Below are positions 26,003 to 33,740 of a stretch of 64,000 nucleotides of DNA, piece by piece. Numbering within the stretch: position 1 is the stretch's first letter; every line of letters starts with the position of its first letter. The stretch covers positions 62,001-126,000 of the forward strand of contig NZ_FCOJ02000009.1 in NCBI RefSeq assembly GCF_001545035.1. The letters are read 5' to 3'. This DNA comes from Caballeronia glebae. GTDB taxonomy: Bacteria; Pseudomonadota; Gammaproteobacteria; Burkholderiales; Burkholderiaceae. Under the pieces are notes generated by a model. It was not told the DNA's origin. It did no database searches and was given only the letters and a program-made list of their open reading frames with translations. The translations under genes and the position numbers were made by a program.

Positions 26003-26404
26003 TCAATCGCTAAGCCAGTTCTCGAGCCTGACGCCCGGATAACTGACAAAGTCTTTTGTGTTGTTCGTGACGAGAGCAACATCGAGCGCAACCGCATGTG
26101 CAGCGATCAGCTTATCCAGTTGGTCCTTCTTACGCTCGCGCGTAGCCTCACGAATCGGGCCATATGCCACCGCCGCCGCAGCATCGAACGGAGCCACCGG
26201 AATGTCCTCAATCAACGCGGCGAGGGTGCGCCGTTCTTTGGCCGGATTTGCACAAACTGCGACCCCGTATTCCAACTCTGCATACGTGATAGCTGACATG
26301 ACCACGTCACCAACAACGCATTCCGCGAAGCGTTTTGCCACCTGCTCGGGCTGATTCTTCATCAGGTAGATGCACATATTGGTATCGAGCATGAAGCGCG
26401 GCAT
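26003..26404 (-). CDS. vapC: VapC-family PIN-domain toxin
   Basis: A 133-residue ribonuclease toxin. All four acidic active-site positions of the PIN fold are present: Asp7 (MLDTNMCIYLM), Glu43 (YAELEYG), Asp97 (DQLDKLIAAHA) and Asp118 (TNNTKDF). Most VapC toxins cut tRNA or rRNA loops. The vapB stop overlaps its start by one base, the normal coupling. In the complex with VapB it should be inactive and help repress the operon. Confidence 0.94.
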   Translation of the reverse strand: MPRFMLDTNMCIYLMKNQPEQVAKRFAECVVGDVVMSAITYAELEYGVAVCANPAKERRTLAALIEDIPVAPFDAAAAVAYGPIREATRERKKDQLDKLIAAHAVALDVALVTNNTKDFVSYPGVRLENWLSD

Positions 26405-26640
26405 TACAGGCCCTCACGTTCTGCTTGCTCCTGCTCGCCTCGTCCCTCGGCCATAAAATCGGGGCTGAATCTGGCGAATTTCTTCAACACACCGGCAAGC
26501 GGTCGACGCGCCGGTCGGATGCGGATTTCATCGCCCACGCGTTCGATCTCAAGCTCAAGGTCGCTGCGATCATAGGCGAGGTCAGCAGGAATGCGGACGG
26601 CCTGGGAATTGCCGTTCCTGAAAACTCGCGTCGTTTGCAT
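26404..26640 (-). CDS. vapB: VapB antitoxin, AbrB/SpoVT type
   Basis: A 78-residue antitoxin with an N-terminal swapped-hairpin DNA-binding domain (TTRVFRNGNSQAVRIPADLA, then EIERVGDEIRIRPARRPL) and a C-terminal toxin-binding tail (FARFSPDFMAEGRGEQEQAE). It is first in the vapBC operon. An inverted repeat just upstream (26660-26674) is a plausible autoregulatory operator. Confidence 0.93.
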   Translation of the reverse strand: MQTTRVFRNGNSQAVRIPADLAYDRSDLELEIERVGDEIRIRPARRPLAGVLKKFARFSPDFMAEGRGEQEQAEREGL

Positions 26641-26659
26641 CTCGTTCCTCGTGGCGTGT

Positions 26660-26674
26660 GTACAATGGATGTAC
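26660..26674 (-). promoter_or_regulatory. probable VapBC operator
   Basis: Palindrome GTACA-atgga-TGTAC, 20 bases upstream of the vapB start, next to a TATAGT-like -10 element on the minus strand. The position and symmetry suit binding by the AbrB-type antitoxin. This is inference from symmetry and position only. Confidence 0.55.
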
Positions 26675-26752
26675 TATAAGCGATCGACGAACAAATGTAA
26701 ATACGCGTGTGTACGCGGCTAGCCGGGCCGACCCAGTGAGCCGCAGGCGGTT

Positions 26753-26891
26753 AGCGACTACCTATCGCTGGACGCGCCTCACGTTCAACCGGCATCCTCT
26801 TGCGCTGCTGCGTGAACGGCTCAACGAGACGAGGATCTTTGCGGCGTCGAAGCTCGCCACCTATGCGAACGGCCGGTTTGCCAAGGCATGC
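26753..26891 (+). pseudogene. relic fragment of a second dnaE2
   Basis: About 139 bp resemble dnaE2 positions 15371-15506 in DNA and protein: the relic encodes LTFNRHPLALLRERLNETRI and FAASKLATYANGRFAKAC against LTLNRHPLALLRERLDEKKI and FAASKLATYPNGRLAKAC in the intact gene. Neither end of a polymerase gene is nearby, so this is a leftover of another copy rather than a frameshifted gene. The differences are spread along the fragment, pointing to an older or independently acquired copy rather than a recent duplication. Confidence 0.85.
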
Positions 26892-27235
26892 TGCGCTGCG
26901 TCGATCTCGGATCCCGGCGGCCAGAGCATCGTCACGATGAACCGCGCTAGGGTTCCGCGTAGCTTCGCCTCCGCTCGCGCGCAATCCCTTTCCGCCTCCT
27001 GTGCCAGCTCGAGAACGACGAGGATCCCATCGGTCAAGGTCGTTAGCGTATGCAGGGGGTGCGCCGCCGTCGCCGGTCCGAAGGAGCTGGGCATGTCGGC
27101 GAGACCGGGGACAATGGGCTCGAGGTCGCTCGGAGAAAGGCAATCGCCCTCTTTCAGCGCGAACAGCGCCTCGGGGATGATCATCGGGTCAGCCGCCTGC
27201 ACGGTGAACAGGACCGGACTGTCCGCGATTTTCAT
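26861..27235 (-). CDS. hypothetical protein, 124 aa
   Basis: I do not recognise this protein. The likely start at 27235 (KIADSPVLFTVQAADPMIIP) has GGAAG upstream. The middle is a long helix (TDGILVVLELAQEAERDCAR, then AEAKLRGTLARFIVTML). Its last ten codons run antisense into the dnaE2 relic, so the original C-terminus may have been replaced there. The upstream frame remains open but reads as non-coding. Confidence 0.5.
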   Translation of the reverse strand: MKIADSPVLFTVQAADPMIIPEALFALKEGDCLSPSDLEPIVPGLADMPSSFGPATAAHPLHTLTTLTDGILVVLELAQEAERDCARAEAKLRGTLARFIVTMLWPPGSEIDAAQHALANRPFA

Positions 27236-27459
27236 GACGCGACGCTTCCGGCGCGCGTATGCTTCCACTGCGCCAAGTCGGAGATACGTCGATCGTCGAT
27301 GCGAGAAAACCATAGAGTCGGATGCGCGGACCTCGGCGCGAAAGGTAGACGCGTCCAATTTTACCCACGCGAAGCTATGTCGGCGCGTTGTTTGTGGGTC
27401 ATCAGCGGCGTCTATCTGGCAGCGGATCAAGTTGTTATCTTCGTTCAGGCTTTCCGGCT

Positions 27460-27633
27460 CTAAGTGCTGCGGCGCTCACGTATCCGATGCGTCACTTGCC
27501 ATGCCAGAAACACGGCGGGCGCGGAGAAGAGAAGGATTTGCCCGAGCAGGGAGGCGGGCCACATCATCCGAGCTATGACAGCCTCGCAAACTAGCAGCGC
27601 GACGAGTGCCGTCATAAAAACCTCCATTTGCAT
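27460..27633 (-). CDS. small membrane protein, 57 aa
   Basis: The start at 27633 has GGAGG five bases upstream. Two hydrophobic helices fill most of the chain (VFMTALVALLVCEAVIARMM; LGQILLFSAPAVFLAWQVTH), with a basic end (RIRERRST). Function unknown. It follows the 123-aa membrane protein on the same strand by about 40 bases, so the two may act together. Confidence 0.6.
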   Translation of the reverse strand: MQMEVFMTALVALLVCEAVIARMMWPASLLGQILLFSAPAVFLAWQVTHRIRERRST

Positions 27634-27671
27634 TTTTCCTCCGGGTTTCCCGTTGTCCGATATTTTTTCGG

Positions 27672-28043
27672 TCAGTTTGAGGCCGAGCCTTGTCCCGGCG
27701 CCCTCATCAGTACACGTACCGCTCTCAACGATGAGGCCGACAGCAGCAACAAGGACAAACCAAATGCCAGTATCGACCATGAAAAGACGGACCGCGAGGT
27801 TGCCGCCGAGTCAAGCATGCCCTGCGCCTCCAGCTTCCGTTCCCGGACATTTTCTACAGACGCCTTCGCCTCAGCGCTATCACCATGCATTACCTGATTA
27901 GTCGTTACTGCAATGAGCGTCGCCGCCAGCGTCGCATTCGAATTCGCAGAGAACGACGTTAAGGCCGTCGCTGCGCTAATACCGGTCGCGCCGACAGCCA
28001 CCATCAACGCGATTGCGACAACTTTGTTTCCAAGCATTTTCAT
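27672..28043 (-). CDS. membrane protein with two hydrophobic segments, 123 aa
   Basis: I do not recognise this protein. The N-terminal helix (MKMLGNKVVAIALMVAVGAT) is a signal anchor; a short extracytoplasmic helical part follows (SANSNATLAATLIAVTTNQV; AKASVENVRERKLEAQGMLD), then a second membrane helix (FSWSILAFGLSLLLLSASSL). The layout resembles a chemoreceptor-like sensor module without a signalling domain. The start has GAGG upstream. Confidence 0.6.
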   Translation of the reverse strand: MKMLGNKVVAIALMVAVGATGISAATALTSFSANSNATLAATLIAVTTNQVMHGDSAEAKASVENVRERKLEAQGMLDSAATSRSVFSWSILAFGLSLLLLSASSLRAVRVLMRAPGQGSASN

Positions 28044-28479
28044 CTACCTCACCAGTTTTTTGCTTTCACTCGCGGCCTGAACCGCGACTTCGACGTGCCA
28101 ACGCCCCGCCAACCCTTCTATCGGTCGCTTGACGGCGGCCTTTAGCGGTTCTGCTCCGTTCAGCGGCCGCGCTCAACCTTGCGAACGATACATCGCCGGC
28201 CATCGTCAGTTACGGGCGAAAGGCGCTCGAAAAATCGTAGCTTTCGCCCGCTCAGTAACCGGCGTTCTGTTCACCATGCTCATGCTGATCCGGGCTGGCA
28301 TACCGAATTCGCAATAGTCCGCAGCGCGACCCTGCGGTAGGCGGGACTCCACCGCCTTGACAAGCGGCTTTTCGGACAACACTGGTTTGTCAACGATCCG
28401 CGCGCTTGCGACCGGATCGGTGAAGAGAAGAAGCGATCAGAGCGCCGTGGAGGCGTCCACGAACTTAACGAGGCTCGAT
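28044..28479. other. divergent gap without a supportable gene
   Basis: About 435 bases between the minus-strand membrane protein gene and the plus-strand CAP lipoprotein gene. Presumably both promoters lie here. Short frames occur but without start signals. Confidence 0.45.
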
Positions 28480-29577
28480 TTGAAAAGATTTTGTTATGTA
28501 TTGCCGTCCGTCCGCGTCACTGCGTTGACCGCGCTGACCATCGCCGTACTCGCCGCGTGCGGCGGCGGTTCCTCCGACTCGAACAGCACGAGCAAACCCG
28601 CGGGCGCTGGTTCCACCAACGCGGGCAACGAAGCCGGCTCTGTCGCCGCATCGCAGAAGGTGACATTCCTGCCTCCCGCGTCCAACCTGCAGCAGGTTAC
28701 GCCCACCGGCGACGCGACAGTGGACGGCATAGCGTTCACAAACGCGGTTCGCCACAACGTCGGCTACCCGACGGCGATCGCAGTCGACAACGGCCTAACG
28801 ACGTCATCTCAAAATCACGCCGCGTACCTAGTAGCGAACTCGACCATGGGCCACTACGAAACCGCTGGCCTGCCGGGCTATACGGGTGCATCACCTTTTG
28901 GCCGCATTGCGGCCGTGGGTTTCCCGAACGCTGCAACGGAGGTAACTATCTCGGGTGATGTCCGCGCATTCTCTAGCTCGCTGACCGCAGTCCAATTGAT
29001 TTTTGACGCTCCCTACCACCGAATGGCGATGCTGGCGGACTACGCGCGCATGGGCGTAGGCAGTGTGAACAGCGCGACGTGGGGGGCCTTCAACATCGAC
29101 TTCGGAGATCAGACCACTGACCTCAGTTCGTCGCAGGTTGTCGCTTATCCGTACGCTGGCCAAACAGGTGTTCCTACCAGTTGGTACGCATATGAAGACC
29201 CGGACCCGTTTGCCTCTGCGCCGCAGTACAGGCAGACCAACACCGGTTATCCGGTCACGATCCAGGGGAAGCTGTTTTCGAAGCTGAGTTCGGTGCACAT
29301 CAGCATAGGTGACAGCGGCGGCAACACCGTGCTGTGTCAACTGCAAACGCCCGAGAACGACTCGCACCTGACGTCTGGCGCCATGTGCATCCCGTTCGCC
29401 CCGCTCACTGCCAGCTCGACGTACACGGTGCATGCAGTTGGCGTACTGACAGACTCCTTTGCAACGGGCGCGCCGGCGCATCCAATGGACCTGACGTGGT
29501 CATTTACCACGGCCAGCCCCAGCGATGCGAAGGCGAAAGCAGCTAGCCATGCCGGTCGCCCCCCGATAGTTCAATAA
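28480..29577 (+). CDS. CAP (SCP/PR1)-domain lipoprotein
   Basis: A 365-residue secreted lipoprotein. I start it at TTG 28480, nine bases after GAGG, because the next residues form a lipoprotein signal peptide ending LAAC (Cys27), after which the chain is Gly/Ser/Asn-rich. The frame is open 41 codons further upstream but that part reads as non-coding. The CAP domain carries the usual SSQNHAAYLVAN and STMGHYET segments with paired His. A C-terminal beta-rich domain (about 250-350) follows. CAP proteins are secreted enzymes or binders of poorly known substrate. It opens an envelope-protein region. Confidence 0.85.
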   Translation: MKRFCYVLPSVRVTALTALTIAVLAACGGGSSDSNSTSKPAGAGSTNAGNEAGSVAASQKVTFLPPASNLQQVTPTGDATVDGIAFTNAVRHNVGYPTAIAVDNGLTTSSQNHAAYLVANSTMGHYETAGLPGYTGASPFGRIAAVGFPNAATEVTISGDVRAFSSSLTAVQLIFDAPYHRMAMLADYARMGVGSVNSATWGAFNIDFGDQTTDLSSSQVVAYPYAGQTGVPTSWYAYEDPDPFASAPQYRQTNTGYPVTIQGKLFSKLSSVHISIGDSGGNTVLCQLQTPENDSHLTSGAMCIPFAPLTASSTYTVHAVGVLTDSFATGAPAHPMDLTWSFTTASPSDAKAKAASHAGRPPIVQ

Positions 29578-29659
29578 CCGCCCTTTGACCCAGGGAGCGC
29601 GGTTTTGACCGGTCCCGATCGACCGCCGTCCGCGCTCTAACAAATGACACTGTTTGCCC

Positions 29660-30163
29660 ATGCCAAACCATATCGCACCGGTGGCGTTGATCGCCGTTCT
29701 AGTCGCGCTTCTTCTCGCTATCGTGAGCAAAGCAGTCGCCTCGAAACCGAAGTACAAAGCAGTGCCACTTCTCACACCCAACGAGAAGGAGTTCTTCGGG
29801 CGACTTCGTCGCGCGCTGCCTGAGGCGTGCATCTTCCCGCAGGTCGCGATGTCCGCGATTATCCAACCCTGCGCTACCGGCAAGCAAAGGATGGTTGACT
29901 TGCGCCGCATCTCGCAGAAACGCGTGGACTTCGCGGTGTACGACAAGAGCCTGACTCTGCTTGCCGTCATTGAGCTCGATGATCGGACCCATGATGCTGC
30001 TCGGGACGCTGTCCGGGACGCATATCTGACGAGCGCTGGCATCCGGACGATCCGCTTTGAGTCTAAAGCAAAGCCCGACGAGCAGCGTATCCGTGCAACG
30101 CTTTACCCGTCCGAAACCGTCAGCAGTTCCACGACAGGCTCATCTCTTTTCGCGGGCGTCTGA
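29660..30163 (+). CDS. DUF2726-domain protein with N-terminal membrane anchor
   Basis: A 167-residue protein. After a short hydrophobic anchor (IAPVALIAVLVALLLAIVSK), the DUF2726 domain follows: LLTPNEKEFFGRLRRALPEA, then FPQVAMSAIIQP, ISQKRVDFAVYDKSLTLLAV and IELDDRTHD. The E-x-x-F..., DF and IELD pattern suggests a PD-(D/E)XK-like fold, the usual view of this family, though the activity is unproven. The ribosome-binding site is weak; a TTG two codons earlier is possible. Confidence 0.85.
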   Translation: MPNHIAPVALIAVLVALLLAIVSKAVASKPKYKAVPLLTPNEKEFFGRLRRALPEACIFPQVAMSAIIQPCATGKQRMVDLRRISQKRVDFAVYDKSLTLLAVIELDDRTHDAARDAVRDAYLTSAGIRTIRFESKAKPDEQRIRATLYPSETVSSSTTGSSLFAGV

Positions 30164-30258
30164 GGCCGGCGTTGGTTCCTTGACTTCGCGGTGGTGTCGA
30201 TAGGCTGGTTTGTGACGCGAACGAACTCGCGTCGCTATCGTCATCTAAGCGAGGTCCC

Positions 30259-31200
30259 ATGGAACCCAACAAGAAAGAGCCCGTCGACGCGATGAAACTG
30301 ATCAAGTCGCTCATCGACGTCATTCAAGCTGCATTTGCGGCCGCATGGAAAGCGGTCCTCCTCCTCGGCGGTCTGATACTGGTCGTCTACTGCTACTTCG
30401 AAAGCATCGTGCCCGAGGGTTTGTCGCTGGGCGATGCGTTCTTCTTGGCGTCCGCCGCGTTCTCATTCACCTGCATAGCATTGATCGGCGTCGGCTTCGG
30501 GGCCTTCTCGACGTTGTGGGCGCTCAAGCTTCTCGTTGTCGCCAACAACTTCCGCCTCAAGCGGCGCGGGGAGCCGCCGGCGGCTTCGCTGCATCGCGCA
30601 GTCGATAGCGGATCGATGGTTTTTATGTCGTTTCTCGTGGCACTCCCCCTTGCCTATCTGCTCGTTTTTGTCAGAGACCAGTCCCCCGACGCCCGCATGC
30701 ACGCGACCCTTATGTTCTTTGCTGCTGTAGGCGCAATCACCGCGATCATCGTGCTGATCGTTCCGTCCAAAGTGCAGCAGCGCGATATTCGTCTCACGGT
30801 GGTCTTCTTGGCGGTGGCCATTTTTGGCGCGCTCGTCGCCACCCGCCCCGCTCTCCTGAATTTGTCGATGGTGAACCTCGGCGTGCGCTCAGCGCCCGGC
30901 CAAGTTGTGATCTTTTCCGATGCTGAGCATACGCAGTTGGCTGCGATCGCAACGGCGAGCGGTGTGAAGGTGCAGTTCTGCAAGCTTCCGACCACCGATA
31001 AGTGGGGTACGCGCGACGCCCGCGCCGTGTGGCATGGGGTCGGCGGAAGCTCGTACATACGGCTCTTCGACGAAACAAACGGGTCGCGCGACGTTCTCGT
31101 GCGGGCGAACCGCGCAGATGTCGAAGTGATCCGAGGGGACCGAACCAGCTTCGACTGCCCGCCGAAGGTGGCGGCTTCTCCGGACGGCAAGTCGTCATGA
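30259..31200 (+). CDS. multi-pass membrane protein, 313 aa
   Basis: I do not recognise this protein. It has about five membrane helices: near 30-47 (AVLLLGGLILVVYCYF), 58-95 (FLASAAFSFTCIALIGVGFG), 118-140 (MVFMSFLVALPLAYLLVFVR), 148-170 and 178-196 (LTVVFLAVAIFGALVATRPA), then a soluble extracytoplasmic or cytoplasmic C-terminal domain of about 110 residues (APGQVVIFSDAEHTQLAAIA; KWGTRDARAVWHGVGGSSYI). Its stop overlaps the next small gene in an ATGA junction, so the two are translationally coupled. Confidence 0.75.
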   Translation: MEPNKKEPVDAMKLIKSLIDVIQAAFAAAWKAVLLLGGLILVVYCYFESIVPEGLSLGDAFFLASAAFSFTCIALIGVGFGAFSTLWALKLLVVANNFRLKRRGEPPAASLHRAVDSGSMVFMSFLVALPLAYLLVFVRDQSPDARMHATLMFFAAVGAITAIIVLIVPSKVQQRDIRLTVVFLAVAIFGALVATRPALLNLSMVNLGVRSAPGQVVIFSDAEHTQLAAIATASGVKVQFCKLPTTDKWGTRDARAVWHGVGGSSYIRLFDETNGSRDVLVRANRADVEVIRGDRTSFDCPPKVAASPDGKSS

Positions 31201-31379
31201 CTCGCATCTACGCGACGCTGAGAAAGCGATACACCACTGAGGCATTGAAAGGCATGGGGTTCGTCAAGGACGGCGGGATGATGGTGAAGCGCGGGGCGAT
31301 GCGTCGCGTTCGTGCTCAAGCGTCGAGCCTTGACGGCGTGTGGTGGCGAGTGACCCCGCTCGAGCGCCGCTGGCGTTAG
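31197..31379 (+). CDS. small basic protein, 60 aa
   Basis: Starts in an ATGA overlap with the membrane protein gene. The chain is very basic (MTRIYATLRKRYTTEALKGM; VKRGAMRRVRAQASSLDGVW). No family recognised. The overlap and a hairpin 14 bases after its stop argue that it is a real, coupled gene. Confidence 0.55.
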   Translation: MTRIYATLRKRYTTEALKGMGFVKDGGMMVKRGAMRRVRAQASSLDGVWWRVTPLERRWR

Positions 31380-31392
31380 ACACCGCAGAAAC

Positions 31393-31422
31393 GGAAAGAC
31401 GCGCAAAAACATGCGTCTTTCC
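31393..31422. terminator. hairpin at the end of the 30.2-31.4 kb operon
   Basis: Perfect 10-bp inverted repeat GGAAAGACGC / GCGTCTTTCC (31393-31402 and 31413-31422) with a ten-base A-rich loop. No long T-run follows, so it may slow or stabilise the transcript rather than terminate it alone. Confidence 0.55.
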
Positions 31423-31556
31423 GAATCCAAGACGCGCCCACGGCCGGTAGCCTTGTTTTCGCTCATGAAAGCGTCTGCGCGGTGGCCGCGCAACCGCTGC
31501 TGGCTCAATCGGCCGTTGCGCCATAAATCAAGAATTCACGACTACAACGAGGAACC

Positions 31557-32378
31557 ATGAAGCTCAAAATGATCGGCATCGTCGCCCTGTCCGTTTTCGC
31601 GCTGTCCGCTTGCTCACAGATGCAGCCGGGCGCGCAATCCGCCAAGACGGCGGCGACCGGTTCCGCTGCCGGCGAAGCGTCGCAGAACGCCAATGCAGGC
31701 CTGCAGCACTGCCCGGCGCCGCTCGGCACCGTGGCCATCGTCGAGGATACGGAAGCCCCGTGGTACGGCCTTCTCACTGGTCAATACCAGCTCGGATCGA
31801 CGGTGCCTGTCCTGAAACTGCTCGTCCAGCAAAGCAACTGCTTCGTGATCGTCGATCGCGGCCGCGCGCTCGGCACGGCTATGGGCGAGCGCGCCCTGAA
31901 CGCATCGGGCGAACTGCGCAAGACCTCCAAAATGCACAAAGGCCAGATGGTCGCGGCCGACTACACGATCAGCCCGAGCGTGACGTTCAGCAACCGCGAC
32001 GCGGGCGGCGGCGCAGCGGGGCTCCTCGCATTCGTGCCCGTGGTAGGCGGTGTGCTCGCCGGTGCCGCTGGCACGATGAAGGCGCAGGAAGCGTCGACCA
32101 TGCTGACGCTCGTCGACAACCGCTCCAGCGTGCAACTGGCGGCCGCCGAAGGTTCGGCGCGTAACGTCGACTTCGGCATGCTCTCCGGCGTGTTCGCCGG
32201 CGGCTTGGGCGGCGCAGGCGCTGCGGGCGGCGGTGCCTACGCACGGACCGCGCAGGGCAAGGTCGTCGTAGCCGCATTCACCGACTCGCTCAACAACCTC
32301 GTTGGCGCAGTTCGACAGTACCGCGCGCAGAACGTCAAGGGCGGCCTGGGGAACGGCGGCGCTCTTGTCGTCAACTGA
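31557..32378 (+). CDS. CsgG/HfaB-type outer-membrane lipoprotein
   Basis: A 273-residue lipoprotein. Signal peptide ends LSAC (Cys19). The middle matches CsgG/HfaB-like proteins: GTVAIVEDTEAPWYGL, FVIVDRGRALGTAMGERALN, GELRKTSKMHKGQMVAADYT, and an end that is Gly/Ala-rich (GGLGGAGAAGGGAYARTAQG). CsgG forms curli-export pores; many relatives have unknown cargo. No curli genes are nearby. GGA lies four bases ahead of the ATG. The long Gly-rich stretch could be a periplasmic helix of low complexity. Confidence 0.85.
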   Translation: MKLKMIGIVALSVFALSACSQMQPGAQSAKTAATGSAAGEASQNANAGLQHCPAPLGTVAIVEDTEAPWYGLLTGQYQLGSTVPVLKLLVQQSNCFVIVDRGRALGTAMGERALNASGELRKTSKMHKGQMVAADYTISPSVTFSNRDAGGGAAGLLAFVPVVGGVLAGAAGTMKAQEASTMLTLVDNRSSVQLAAAEGSARNVDFGMLSGVFAGGLGGAGAAGGGAYARTAQGKVVVAAFTDSLNNLVGAVRQYRAQNVKGGLGNGGALVVN

Positions 32379-32479
32379 TCAAGTTGGGGCGGAAGGCAAG
32401 ACGCACTCCCGCCCCGTTAAGGATTTGCTTAGTTGAGCCGTTATACCGGCGGTCTCATCGAACCATCAAGGAATTCAAC

Positions 32480-32674
32480 ATGCGCCTCTTTCTCGCCATC
32501 ATCATCCCGTGGCTCCAGTTTTTCACGATCGGCCGTCCGATCGACGGAATCATCTGCCTGCTTCTGCAGATCACGCTGATCGGCTGGATCCCCGCCGCTA
32601 TCTGGTCCGTTTTCGCACTCGGCCAGTACAAGACCGATCGTAAGATCGAGCGCGCGCTCGGCAGCCGGGCCTGA
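32480..32674 (+). CDS. Pmp3/YqaE-like small membrane protein, 64 aa
   Basis: Two membrane helices: MRLFLAIIIPWLQFFTIGRP and ICLLLQITLIGWIPAAIWSV, with a charged end. The pattern (a I-x-P-W/F start, a G-W-I-P-A-x-I second helix) fits the YqaE/Pmp3 stress-related proteolipid family. AAGGA lies eight bases upstream. It follows the CsgG-like gene by about 100 bases on the same strand. Confidence 0.75.
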   Translation: MRLFLAIIIPWLQFFTIGRPIDGIICLLLQITLIGWIPAAIWSVFALGQYKTDRKIERALGSRA

Positions 32675-32997
32675 GAAACGACATGGGGCCGTCGCCGGGG
32701 CAGGAGCTTCACGTCGGTCGCCATTCTGGGATGAGCGTGATCGTCCGTTACGCATTCAACGTCGGGCGACTTCTGCTACGTCGAAGGATTACGTGGCAGA
32801 CATTCAAGTATTCGCTTCGCGCGCGCCCGACCGCAGTTGCTGGCCGCGGTGGCGGCTACATCGTTGACCCGGAATTCGACTAGCAAACGATGCTGCGAGC
32901 GGCCCGCGTCGGTTGGTGTGGCCTCGACATCGACATCCGCGAGTGCGTTGGTCGCGGCCACAGAGCCGGGGATCTCATTTACGGGAAATAAATCGAA
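32675..32997. other. gap with only weak short frames
   Basis: About 320 bases. A 50-codon frame from 32731 (VGRLLLRRRITWQTFKYSLR) and a 33-codon frame from 32890 are present, but neither has a good ribosome-binding site or family resemblance, and I do not call them. Confidence 0.45.
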
Positions 32998-33480
32998 ATG
33001 AACAAAGCAAAACTACTTGCATCAGTATGGGCGATTCTTGCGACGCTCGGAACCGCGCATGCTCAGCAGGTCATGGGCGCAAAATGCCCCGACGAGAACA
33101 ATGGCGCGCTCGGCGATGCCGCATCGCATCGATCAGTCATTTGCGCCAACGCCAAGTGGCAGGATGCGATCGCGCCTCTGGCCACTGTCAATGTCGAAAA
33201 ATACAACGAGGCCAAAGCTCTCGAGGCGTCATATGCCACTAAGGATTTGATCGGCCGTTGGAGAATCCAGCAGAGCAGCGACGGACACCGCCAATTCACG
33301 CTAGTGGCTAATGTCGTTGCGCTCAATTCCGACAATACGGCGCATGTCGTCATTGATTTAGATGATTCGGGCTCGCAGCAGCACGTTGACACAACGGTCC
33401 CGCTCAACGCTGCGACCGCCATTGCGACCGACCGCCGCGGCGCAGAGTACCGCATCACCGTCAAACGCACGCCCGCCTAA
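32998..33480 (+). CDS. secreted/periplasmic hypothetical protein, 160 aa
   Basis: Signal peptide MNKAKLLASVWAILATLGTA with a likely cut after AHA, then a soluble domain with two Cys (GAKCPDE, SVICANAK), which may pair. The second half is beta-rich (GHRQFTLVANVVALNSDNTA; GAEYRITVKR). I do not recognise the family. The ribosome-binding site is weak. It closes the run of envelope-related plus-strand genes. Confidence 0.65.
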   Translation: MNKAKLLASVWAILATLGTAHAQQVMGAKCPDENNGALGDAASHRSVICANAKWQDAIAPLATVNVEKYNEAKALEASYATKDLIGRWRIQQSSDGHRQFTLVANVVALNSDNTAHVVIDLDDSGSQQHVDTTVPLNAATAIATDRRGAEYRITVKRTPA

Positions 33481-33485
33481 CTGCT

Positions 33486-33699
33486 TCACGTGCAATCGAC
33501 GATGCGACGCCTCTGTTGCATTACTCCCTCCAGCCGCCGATGACAATTTCCCCCTTCCACGTCGTTGGCGGCCGCCACCTGACGGGCGACCACCATCAGT
33601 TCGTCGTCGGTCAAAGTGGAATGCTCTTGCGTCGTCAGCAGCATGCCGACGCCGTTAGAACCGGCTTCCGGCCGAACATATGCCGCGATAAGTAGGCAT
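33486..33699 (-). pseudogene. possible broken small gene downstream of the SRAP gene
   Basis: An ATG at 33699 has an excellent AGGAGAAAGG upstream but stops after 14 codons. One base out of phase, a protein-like frame continues: AYVRPEAGSNGVGMLLTTQE, then HSTLTDDELMVVARQVAAAN, to 33486. A single-base loss could explain it, like the breaks at 3.3, 5.7 and 7.5 kb. No family is recognised; it could also be two unrelated chance frames. Confidence 0.3.
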
Positions 33700-33740
33700 C
33701 GCCTTTCTCCTGTTGTCCAGACCGGTATCGCTGCCCTCGA

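Noticed and set aside
26658..27578. A 306-codon plus-strand frame
   Set aside because: Only residues from the dnaE2 relic are meaningful; the rest is opposite to the 124-aa gene and reads as non-coding.
30654..31508. A 284-codon minus-strand frame
   Set aside because: Opposes the membrane protein gene and the coupled 60-aa gene; no start signal.
32731..32883. A 50-codon frame with a hydrophobic stretch
   Set aside because: Weak start and no resemblance; kept only as a note in the gap entry.
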